A stretch of DNA of 64,000 bases from Roseovarius mucosus (GTDB lineage Bacteria > Pseudomonadota > Alphaproteobacteria > Rhodobacterales > Rhodobacteraceae), in the NCBI RefSeq assembly GCF_002080415.1, contig NZ_CP020474.1, positions 2,431,501 through 2,495,500 on the forward strand, given 5' to 3'. Below are positions 57,694 to 64,000 of the stretch, in pieces; position 1 is the first letter of the stretch, and every line of letters begins with the position of its first letter. The notes beneath the pieces are model-generated. The model worked only from the letters and a program-made list of their open reading frames with translations, made no database searches and was not told the DNA's origin. A program made the translations under genes and the position numbers.

Positions 57694-59099
57694 TGGCCTG
57701 CCACCAGCCAGTAATCAGCGAAAATCTCGTCGAGTGTCGGCTCTCTTGGGGGGATTTCACGCACGATCTTGGTGGTTTGCAGGAAATGTCGCCAGTTGAG
57801 GTTATCGTCGATGGAATTGCCGCCCCAGCCTCCACAGCCCATCGAGAGTGAGAAGGGCATGCCGTTGTTAAAGGCACCACCTGTTGCAAAGCAATGCGCC
57901 TGATTGACGATCACCCGGCAGGTGGGCAGCGTGGTCCCAAGATGGCGTGCGCGGCTGTCATCAGCGCTGTGCAGGCCAACGGAATGACCCGCTCCCTGAT
58001 GGGTAAGGATGCGCTCAACAAGAGTGGCTGCATCTTCGAAATCCGAGGCGCGATAGAGCGCGAGAACAAGGCTCAGCTTCTCGCCCGAAAGGGGGTGATC
58101 GGGCCCGATATCCCGTGTTTCCACCGCAACAAAGCGGGTTCCCTCTGGTACCCGCCCCGAAAGGCCAAGCGCCTCAATCATGCGGGGGGCGTCCTGTGCA
58201 ATCACTGCGCGGTTGAGATGGCCATCGGGCCAGAGACGCGCAACGATTTCATGCGAATTGCTTTCGGGGATCAATGCGCCGCCTTCGCGTGCCAAAGCTG
58301 CGACAAAGGCGTCATAGACCGCATCCACCACCACCACCGCATTTTCCGAGGAACAGGAGGTTGCGTTGTCAAACGTCTTGGAGGCTGCAATCTTGGCTGC
58401 CGCTGCCGTCAGATCGGCGGTTTCATCCACGATGACACATACATTGCCAGCACCGACGCCAATTGCAGGCGTGCCGCAGGTATAGGCGCGGCGCACATTG
58501 TCCTGACTTCCGGTCACAACCACCAGATCGGACAATTCCAGCATCCGCTGCGTTTTGGCCTTGGAGCCCGGAGCGGGCACCATCTGCACCAGATCGGGGT
58601 TTGCCCCGATCTTGGCAAACTCGGCATGGATATGCTCTAGCAAGCGCTCGCAGGTCGGCACCCCTTTGGGTGAGGGCGACAGCACTATGGCATTGCCACA
58701 TTTGAGCGCATTGATGATGTTGTTGGCCGGGGTGGCCCCCGGATTGGTCGAGGGCACCACGGCACCGACGACCCCGATGGGACGCGCGATTTCGGTAATC
58801 CCTGTTGTCGGATCGTCACGGATCACACCGAAGGTCTTAACCCCGGAAATGTCGCGCATGAGCCCAAGCGTCTTGCGGTGGTTTTTGGTGATCTTGTCCG
58901 GCACATTGCCGATGCCGGTGGTGGCCACTGACAATTCCGCCAAGGCACGGTTGCGGGTCGGTTCCATGATCGCCCAGGCTACGGCTTGCGCGGCGCGGTC
59001 ATAGCGCTCTTGCGACCCGCCCGCCTCATAGGAACTTTGCGCGGCCCGAGCCTTGGCCATAACGTTTTCGACAGCGGCGATATCACCTTCAGCGCTCAT
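57690..59099 (-). CDS. sauS: CoA-acylating aldehyde dehydrogenase, SauS-like
   Basis: A 469-residue member of the acylating aldehyde dehydrogenase branch. It has VVGAVVPSTNPGATPANNIINALKCGNAIVLSPSPKG, the nucleophile Cys249 in FDNATSCSSENAVVVV, and C-terminal HCFATGGAFNNGMPFSLSMGCGGWGGNSIDDNLNWRHFLQTTKIV, as in SauS and EutE-like enzymes. SauS reduces sulfoacetyl-CoA to sulfoacetaldehyde. ATG 59099 follows AAGGAA. It is coupled to the ligase gene downstream and lies 72 bp behind the binding-protein gene, with a hairpin in the gap. The acetaldehyde or succinate semialdehyde reading is less fitting, because no eut or 4-hydroxybutyrate genes are near. Confidence 0.72.
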   Translation of the reverse strand: MSAEGDIAAVENVMAKARAAQSSYEAGGSQERYDRAAQAVAWAIMEPTRNRALAELSVATTGIGNVPDKITKNHRKTLGLMRDISGVKTFGVIRDDPTTGITEIARPIGVVGAVVPSTNPGATPANNIINALKCGNAIVLSPSPKGVPTCERLLEHIHAEFAKIGANPDLVQMVPAPGSKAKTQRMLELSDLVVVTGSQDNVRRAYTCGTPAIGVGAGNVCVIVDETADLTAAAAKIAASKTFDNATSCSSENAVVVVDAVYDAFVAALAREGGALIPESNSHEIVARLWPDGHLNRAVIAQDAPRMIEALGLSGRVPEGTRFVAVETRDIGPDHPLSGEKLSLVLALYRASDFEDAATLVERILTHQGAGHSVGLHSADDSRARHLGTTLPTCRVIVNQAHCFATGGAFNNGMPFSLSMGCGGWGGNSIDDNLNWRHFLQTTKIVREIPPREPTLDEIFADYWLVAGQ

Positions 59100-59123
59100 T
59101 TGGTGTTCCTTATTGGGGTGGAT

Positions 59124-59149
59124 GCAGGGCATGCCGGGGGCTGCCCTGC
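59124..59149 (-). terminator. Hairpin between the binding-protein gene and sauS
   Basis: GCAGGGCA (59124-59131) pairs perfectly with TGCCCTGC (59142-59149) over a 10-nt loop, 22 bp past the tctC stop. No T-run follows on the minus strand. Confidence 0.6.
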
Positions 59150-59171
59150 TTAGGTAGGCTTTGCTTCGGGA

Positions 59172-60131
59172 TCAAAGCCCGGCCAAGAGTTTCTCGAGTG
59201 TCTTCTGACGGGCAGCCCACATCTCGATCACCTCTTGCCGCGTCATGATCTTGATCGGCGATCCGCCCGCCTCCATTTGTTTCATGACATTGGGATCGGC
59301 GAACATGGCTGGCATCACGGCTGCCAGCTTGTCTATTGCCTCTTGAGGGGTGCCTTTGGGGGCCATGATGCCACGATAATTCACGCTGGAATCGTCGATG
59401 TCATAGCCCGCCTCTTGCAAGGTGGGCACATCGGGCAGGAAGCTGCTGCGCTCGGTGTCGAACACACCCAAAATCTTCACACTGCCCGCATCGGCGGCAC
59501 GAAAGGCGTCCGACAGGTTGTTGATGCCGCCCATGACCTCTCCGGCGATCACGGCCTTCATGGCACCGGCACCGCCAGAATTGTTGGGAATATAGGCCAG
59601 TTTGACCTCGGCGGCTGCTTCGAGTTGGAGCGCTGCGATATGGTGCCCCACAAACAGGCCTGCCCCCGAAAAGGTCAGTTTGCCAGGGTTCTCTTTGGCC
59701 CAGGCCACCACGTCTTGCATCGAGTTGAATTCACTGTCGGCACCCACGATGAAAACTGCCGGATCAGCACCCCAATTGGCAATCGGCTCAAAACTGTCGA
59801 CGCTGTATTCGACCCCACCTTCGATGGACTGCGCGATGAAATGCGGGATGTTGTAAACGCCAAGCGCGTAGCCATCCGCCTCTGCCTGCGTTGCCAGCCA
59901 ATTCCAGCCGACACGCCCGCCTGCGCCGGGTTTGTTTATGATGGCGATAGGTTGGCCAAGCGTGTCTTCATTTCCCGCCGTCATCGTCACGATTCGGGCC
60001 TGAAAATCGGTGGCTCCCCCGGCACCATAACTCACCATCATCATCACGGGGCGGTCTGGATAGTCCTGTGCCACGGCGGGGGACGCCGCGAGCAATAGGG
60101 CCGTTGCCAACCCTTTGAGTATCTTGGTCAT
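59172..60131 (-). CDS. tctC: Tripartite tricarboxylate transporter binding protein, TctC-like
   Basis: A 319-residue binding protein of the TctC/Bug family. It has a Sec signal peptide (MTKILKGLATALLLAASPAVAQ) and the mature part YPDRPVMMMVSYGAGGATDFQARIV, the conserved P-loop-like ligand segment. Later GKLTFSGAGLFVGHHIAALQLEAAAEVKLAYIPNNSGGAGAMKAVIAGEVMGG is typical. GGGAGGAG precedes ATG 60131. It is the first-listed partner for TctA and TctB, 47 bp behind tctB. Sulfoacetate as ligand is inferred from the adjacent sauS and sauT. Confidence 0.88.
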   Translation of the reverse strand: MTKILKGLATALLLAASPAVAQDYPDRPVMMMVSYGAGGATDFQARIVTMTAGNEDTLGQPIAIINKPGAGGRVGWNWLATQAEADGYALGVYNIPHFIAQSIEGGVEYSVDSFEPIANWGADPAVFIVGADSEFNSMQDVVAWAKENPGKLTFSGAGLFVGHHIAALQLEAAAEVKLAYIPNNSGGAGAMKAVIAGEVMGGINNLSDAFRAADAGSVKILGVFDTERSSFLPDVPTLQEAGYDIDDSSVNYRGIMAPKGTPQEAIDKLAAVMPAMFADPNVMKQMEAGGSPIKIMTRQEVIEMWAARQKTLEKLLAGL

Positions 60132-60178
60132 GGTCTTCTCCTCCCTTGGTTTTGATTTTCCGGATCGCTCCGGCAGTT

Positions 60179-60634
60179 CTAGAAAAACAGGCCGCGTGGC
60201 GTGAACACGCTGAGCAGCTTTGCAAAGAGCAGATACATCACGAGGATGAACCCCGATGTGATTACCGCTCTGCGCATCCAGCTTTTGATGTCGCGATGCG
60301 GGGCAGGATCGTAGAGGCTGAGCAGTGCAAAGAAGGCCAGTGCGCTGCCGCTGTAAAATCCGAGCGTTTCAGCGGCCCAGAAGATATAGACACTTGCCAC
60401 GACCAGCCCCGGCAGGATGTTGAGAAACATCGTGCGGCCAATTCCTGTTCCGGCGCGCGACAGGCCCATAACCGCACGACCAAAGGTCCAGAGTGCCAGC
60501 ACGACAAAAACGCTTGAAATCAGCCTTGGAAACAGGAACGCCTGTGCCGGTTGCTGCGTAAAGCTGACATAGCAGACCCAGAGGCCAAGGGCGGCGATAG
60601 CCCCGGACGGGATGACATGTTGCCACTGTCTCAT
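60179..60634 (-). CDS. tctB: Tripartite tricarboxylate transporter small membrane subunit TctB-like
   Basis: A 151-residue protein with four membrane helices, the expected size and layout of TctB: an N-terminal HVIPSGAIAALGLWVCYVSF, AFLFPRLISSVFVVLALWTFGRAVMG, LNILPGLVVASVYIFWAAETLGFYSGSALAFFALLSLY and a C-terminal hydrophobic end. It overlaps tctA by 4 bp (ATGA) and precedes tctC. It forms the membrane complex with TctA. Confidence 0.88.
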   Translation of the reverse strand: MRQWQHVIPSGAIAALGLWVCYVSFTQQPAQAFLFPRLISSVFVVLALWTFGRAVMGLSRAGTGIGRTMFLNILPGLVVASVYIFWAAETLGFYSGSALAFFALLSLYDPAPHRDIKSWMRRAVITSGFILVMYLLFAKLLSVFTPRGLFF

Positions 60635-62151
60635 GCCTTTGCCTCCTTGGCCTGATCGGCGCGGTCCTGACGACGTTGCAGAACCTCCATCCAGGCCGAA
60701 TAGGCGACAGAGGCGATCACGATCAGGATCAGCGCGATATTCAGCGTTCCGCTAAAGAAGTAACTGAACCGTCCATCGGTCGCGTCGGCGATCATCGAAC
60801 CTTGCGTGAAATTGGCCTCGGCGATTGGTCCCAGAATAAGACCCAGCACAAGCGGTGCGGCGGTAAAGCCGAACCGCTCTAGAAAGAACATGCCGATGCC
60901 CAATGCGGCCATAACATAGACATCGCCCATCGAGTTTTGAACTGAGTAAGAGCCAAAGACAGCCAATCCCAGCACCACTGCGGCCATGACATATTGCGGC
61001 ACCTGCGCCACCCGCGCGGCAAGACCTGCCACGTAAAGGCCAAAGATGCACATCAACACCTGCCCGATCAGCATCGAGTTGATAAAGGTCCAGGCCACAT
61101 CCGGGTGATTGTCGAAAAGGTCGCTACCCGGAAAAATCCCGTGGATAAGCAAGCCCCCCAAGAGCACCGCCGCTGTCGGGCTACCGGGCACGGAGAGCGT
61201 CAGGAGTGGCACCAGCGATGGTCCGACCATGGCGTTGTTGGCGCTTTCTGCGGCGATCACGCCTTCAGAGTGACCCTTGCCAAACTTTTGCCGCTCCGGG
61301 CTAAACTTCTTGGCCTGATCATAGGCCACCAGCCCGGCGATCTGTCCTCCGATACCCGGAATGAGACCGATTATAGATCCTATAGCTGTCCCGATGCTCA
61401 GCGCGCGCCAGCGGCGGATGACTTCACGCATTGCCTTGCCGATGGGGTGTTTTTGTACAGCGATCACATCGCTCCCAGCTGGCTGACGCCCTCGCGCGAA
61501 CATCGCCAGCACTTGGGGAATGGCAAAGAGCCCGATCAGCGCGGGCACAATGCTGATCCCACCTGCCAGCGAAGGATGAACGATAAAGCGCTGTGCGCCC
61601 ATGATATCGTCAAAGCCGATAGTTGCGAGCCACATGCCCATGCAGCCCGAAAGCAGCCCTTTGACGACCGAGTTGGTATCCAGCGTGCCGATCACGGTCA
61701 CGCCAAGTATGGCCAGCCAAAAGAGATGCGATGGCCCAAAGGCGAGCGCCCATTTCGCCAGCATCGGCGTGAGAAAGATCAGCAGTAGAACACCAAAAAT
61801 GCCGCCCGCCGCCGAGGATAAAAACGAAAGTTGCAACGCTTCTGCCCCACGGCCCTGCGTGGCCATTGTATGCCCGTCCAGTGTCGTTGCGATATTGGCG
61901 GGCGCACCGGGGATCTTGAGCAGGATGGCACTGACCGCACCGCCCGCAACGGTTGAGGTATAGGCCGCCCCAAGCAGAATGAGACCATGAGCTGGCTCAA
62001 GTCGAAAGGTGAACGGAATGAGCAAGGCTACCGCCATGGTCGGCGAGAGGCCCGGAGTGGCCCCAAGGATCAGCCCGCCGATCGTGCCGCCTAAAAGCAG
62101 CATGAAGGCCATAGGCGTAAAGACCTCTCCGAAGTAGTAGATGAATTCCAA
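60631..62151 (-). CDS. tctA: Tripartite tricarboxylate transporter large permease TctA-like, TTG start
   Basis: A 506-residue permease with about 10-12 helices. The family motif GGTIGGLILGATPGLSPTMAVALLIPFTF is near the N-terminus, and LTLSVPGSPTAAVLLGGLLIHGI lies in the second half. The start is set at TTG 62151 (LEFIYYFGEVF) because GGGAGG lies about 6 bases upstream and family length is then normal; longer frames to 62340 run through the promoter and operator. It is the first gene of the sulfoacetate operon and is divergent from a LacI gene. The large permease forms the channel of a secondary, proton- or sodium-driven importer. Confidence 0.85.
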   Translation of the reverse strand: MEFIYYFGEVFTPMAFMLLLGGTIGGLILGATPGLSPTMAVALLIPFTFRLEPAHGLILLGAAYTSTVAGGAVSAILLKIPGAPANIATTLDGHTMATQGRGAEALQLSFLSSAAGGIFGVLLLIFLTPMLAKWALAFGPSHLFWLAILGVTVIGTLDTNSVVKGLLSGCMGMWLATIGFDDIMGAQRFIVHPSLAGGISIVPALIGLFAIPQVLAMFARGRQPAGSDVIAVQKHPIGKAMREVIRRWRALSIGTAIGSIIGLIPGIGGQIAGLVAYDQAKKFSPERQKFGKGHSEGVIAAESANNAMVGPSLVPLLTLSVPGSPTAAVLLGGLLIHGIFPGSDLFDNHPDVAWTFINSMLIGQVLMCIFGLYVAGLAARVAQVPQYVMAAVVLGLAVFGSYSVQNSMGDVYVMAALGIGMFFLERFGFTAAPLVLGLILGPIAEANFTQGSMIADATDGRFSYFFSGTLNIALILIVIASVAYSAWMEVLQRRQDRADQAKEAKA

Positions 62152-62209
62152 CGCGCACCTCCCGTTGCGGTCTCCGACGAAAACGCCGGTTGATCTTCTA
62201 CGGTAAGTG

Positions 62210-62237
62210 ATGAAAATAGTAATGCAAATGTTTTCAT
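62210..62237. promoter_or_regulatory. Inverted repeat in the tctA/lacI divergent promoter region
   Basis: ATGAAAA (62210-62216) and TTTTCAT (62231-62237) are perfect 7-base arms with 14 bases between, in the 110-bp gap shared by tctA and the divergent LacI gene. The spacing is wider than for a standard LacI site, so it may be an overlapping or different site. Confidence 0.5.
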
Positions 62238-62261
62238 AAAATCCCCGAAATGGTGGTTTAG

Positions 62262-63299
62262 GTGTCTGATAAATATAATGAAAAAGTGGATATTGTGGCT
62301 GTTGCAAAGGCTGCGCGCGTGTCGCCATCGACCGTGTCACGCAGTTTCAATCATCCCAGCCTTGTCAGTCCAGCTACCCGCAAACGCATCACCCGTGCGG
62401 TGGAAAAGCTGGGCTATATCCGCAATCGCGCAGCGCAGTCGATGCACGGACGGCGTAACGCGACCATCGGTTTGATTGTGCCGACAATTGATCACGCAAT
62501 CTTTGCCGAGGTGATTCAATCCTTTTCCGATTCTATCGACCGGGCGGGTTTCACCCTGCTCATCGCGTCGCATTCCTATGACCTTGATCGTGAATATGCG
62601 ATGATGCGCAAACTGATGGAGCATCGCGTCGATGGCATTGCTCTTGTTGGGTTGGAACACTCAGATGCCAGCCTGCGACTTTTGGAGCACCATCGCACCC
62701 CGGCGATGGCGCTTTGGAACTACGCTGCCGATTCAGCCTTGCCCTGTGTCGGGGCAGACAACCACGAGGCGGGGCGCAGTGCTGCTGATCATCTTCTCAG
62801 CCTTGGTCATCGGGATATCGGGTTGGTTTTCCCCCGCCCCGAGGGCAATGACCGCGCAAGTGCCCGACTCTCTGGCGCGCGTGACCGGCTCTTGGCGGCC
62901 GGCGTGCCCCTGATTGCGGATTGGCAGTGGGAGGCACCCTATAGCATTGCGCAGGCCAAGCAGGTGGCGCAGGATCTCTTGCGCCGCGCCCATCGTCCCA
63001 CTGCGCTTTTGTGTGGCAATGACGTGATTGCCCAAGGGGTGATCTATGGCGCGCAAAGCTGTGGCTTGCGGGTTCCCGAAGATCTCTCGGTGATCGGAAT
63101 CGGCGATTTCAAAGGCTCAAGCGAGATGGAGCCAGGCCTGACCACCATCCGTATTCCCGCCCGCAGCATCGGCGAAATTGCAGGTGAGCGGTTCACAGAC
63201 CTGATCACCGGAGCAAGCGAAGATCACTTCCGCATCCGTTGTCCGCTGGAATGCATCGTGCGCGGCACGTCGCGCGCGGTTCACTCAATGGGTGACTGA
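62262..63299 (+). CDS. LacI-family transcriptional regulator of the sulfoacetate operon
   Basis: A 345-residue LacI/GalR protein: HTH VDIVAVAKAARVSPSTVSRSFNHPSLVSP, hinge AAQSMHGRRNATIGLIVPTIDHAIF, and effector domain with LLCGNDVIAQGVIYGAQSCGLRVPEDLSVIGIGDF. It is a paralog of the regulator at 8949 (same length, similar hinge and effector stretches such as FTLLIASHSY versus LTLLVASSSY). GTG 62262 starts it; the Shine-Dalgarno is weak. It is divergent from tctA. Its 3' end overlaps the convergent GntR gene by 19 bp. Confidence 0.9.
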   Translation: MSDKYNEKVDIVAVAKAARVSPSTVSRSFNHPSLVSPATRKRITRAVEKLGYIRNRAAQSMHGRRNATIGLIVPTIDHAIFAEVIQSFSDSIDRAGFTLLIASHSYDLDREYAMMRKLMEHRVDGIALVGLEHSDASLRLLEHHRTPAMALWNYAADSALPCVGADNHEAGRSAADHLLSLGHRDIGLVFPRPEGNDRASARLSGARDRLLAAGVPLIADWQWEAPYSIAQAKQVAQDLLRRAHRPTALLCGNDVIAQGVIYGAQSCGLRVPEDLSVIGIGDFKGSSEMEPGLTTIRIPARSIGEIAGERFTDLITGASEDHFRIRCPLECIVRGTSRAVHSMGD

Positions 63300-64000
63300 A
63301 ACACGAATTCCACGCCGGTCATTGGCCAGCAGCCCCTGTTGAACTCGATTGCCGTTCCATCTGGGGCGCGGTTAATGGCGGTGACATATTGCACCGGGGT
63401 GTTTTCGTTCAGACACAGGATTTCGGCCTCATCGTGTTGTGCGAACCCACCGCTTACACGGGTTTCGGCGCGGCGAAACCAAGGGATGCCTGCCGCTTTG
63501 TAAACCGCGCTGACCGATTGGCCGATTTGGTAGATCTTCTCAAACTCCGGGAAGCGGTGTGCGGGTAATTCCTTGCGCGTGAAATAGATCGGCGCGCCGT
63601 CCAGCAGGCGCATCCGGTGCAACACGATCACCCGATCGGTTGGTTCCAGATCAAAGAGACGCGCGGCCTCGGGGCTGGGGCAGGCGCGTTCCAATCGGAG
63701 GGTGCGCGATGTCACCTCGGCGTCGCAATCAATCAGCGAGTCGGCAAAGCGCATATCGTTGCGGATCACAAAGGCGCGTGGCACCTGTCGTACGAAAATG
63801 CCTACACCTTTACGCGCCTGCAATTTGCCCTCGCTTTGCAAGAGCGCCAGAGCGCGGCGCATGGTGACACGGTTAACCTGAAACATATCGGCCAACTGGA
63901 CCTCACCGGGCAGGCGGCTGCCGGGGGTCACGACAGCCCCCTCAATCGCTTGAGCCAGACGATCATAGATTTGCAGCCAGATTGGGCGTGTGGACCGGGC
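63281..64000 (-). CDS. GntR/HutC-family regulator, N-terminal start outside the window
   Basis: The frame stays open to the right edge, so the first residues are missing; visible are 239 residues. The winged-helix is RPIWLQIYDRLAQAIEGA then TPGSRLPGEVQLADMFQVNRVTMRRALALLQSEGKL; the C-terminal UTRA (HutC) ligand domain starts with PRAFVIRNDMRFADSLID. The GTG at 63931 is internal to the HTH and is not the start. It is like PhnF-type GntR proteins, suggesting a role in phosphonate or related genes to the right. It is convergent with the LacI gene and overlaps it by 19 bp. Confidence 0.88.
   Translation of the reverse strand, partial: ARSTRPIWLQIYDRLAQAIEGAVVTPGSRLPGEVQLADMFQVNRVTMRRALALLQSEGKLQARKGVGIFVRQVPRAFVIRNDMRFADSLIDCDAEVTSRTLRLERACPSPEAARLFDLEPTDRVIVLHRMRLLDGAPIYFTRKELPAHRFPEFEKIYQIGQSVSAVYKAAGIPWFRRAETRVSGGFAQHDEAEILCLNENTPVQYVTAINRAPDGTAIEFNRGCWPMTGVEFVFQSPIE

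Noticed and set aside
62152..62340. A longer tctA beginning at 62340
   Set aside because: The extra 63 residues cross the divergent promoter and inverted repeat and overlap the lacI gene; a TTG with GGGAGG at 62151 gives the normal family length.
63929..63931. GTG at 63931 as the start of the GntR gene
   Set aside because: The frame continues upstream through conserved winged-helix residues (PIWLQIYDRLAQAIEG) to the window edge.
1..64000. tRNA, rRNA, CRISPR, insertion sequence or prophage features
   Set aside because: No cloverleaf-type genes, regular spaced repeats, transposase motifs or phage structural genes were seen while reading both strands.

Overview
The window is chromosomal DNA of a marine alphaproteobacterium of the roseobacter group (Rhodobacterales). 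The evidence is the high-GC coding style and the gene content: a TRAP-fed sulfonate operon, tauABC with tpa, phaAB, COQ9, tandem MerR regulators ahead of a fatty-acid beta-oxidation operon, and the group-typical intergenic motif with a GAGTATTT...GCAAGATGAA core. It is densely coded, with short operons and many ATGA-type overlaps. I see no rRNA, tRNA, CRISPR array, transposase or prophage block.

Layout. 1-0.8 kb: the 3' end of an outer-membrane barrel protein. 0.9-10 kb: an operon read leftward whose order (TRAP binding protein, small and large permeases, HisD-like dehydrogenase, SDR, zinc dehydrogenase) matches hpsKLMNOP for 2,3-dihydroxypropane-1-sulfonate (DHPS). A universal stress protein and an FMN 2-hydroxyacid dehydrogenase are appended, and a divergent LacI-family gene faces the operon across a perfect 16-bp operator. 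10-13 kb: phaA and phaB for polyhydroxybutyrate, and an EAL phosphodiesterase. 13-20 kb: tag, a small cysteine protein, a DUF1989 protein, then tauABC divergent from tpa (taurine import and transamination to sulfoacetaldehyde). 20-25 kb: HupE-like protein, a small HTH protein, a FabH-like condensing enzyme, arfB, a MATE exporter and two hotdog thioesterases. 25-34 kb: two MerR genes and a beta-oxidation operon (two acyl-CoA dehydrogenases, a GST, fadA, fadJ). 34-48 kb: mostly housekeeping genes (carbonic anhydrase, M17 aminopeptidase, NlpC/P60, ureohydrolase, rlmN, rpsU, COQ9, quinone oxidoreductase, HU, AMP nucleosidase, class II aldolase) with an amidoligase/class-I amidotransferase pair among them. 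47-54 kb: a DeoR-controlled, Ugp-like ABC importer with a GpdQ-like phosphodiesterase and a divergent HAD phosphatase. 54-56 kb: a P1B-type metal ATPase with a TPCP motif. 56-64 kb: a tripartite tricarboxylate-type transporter with an acylating aldehyde dehydrogenase and an AMP-forming CoA ligase, read as sulfoacetate catabolism (sauS, sauT), flanked by a second LacI gene and a GntR gene cut by the window edge.

How it fits together. Three separate importer-plus-dehydrogenase modules for C2 and C3 organosulfonates lie within 64 kb. The taurine and sulfoacetate routes both end at sulfoacetaldehyde. The enzymes that release sulfite (Xsc, SuyAB, CuyA) are not in the window and must be encoded elsewhere if the pathways are complete. 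In all four importer operons a GC-rich inverted repeat lies directly downstream of the substrate-binding-protein gene, which suggests differential expression of the binding protein. Substrates are assigned by gene-family recognition and gene order only; no database search was possible.
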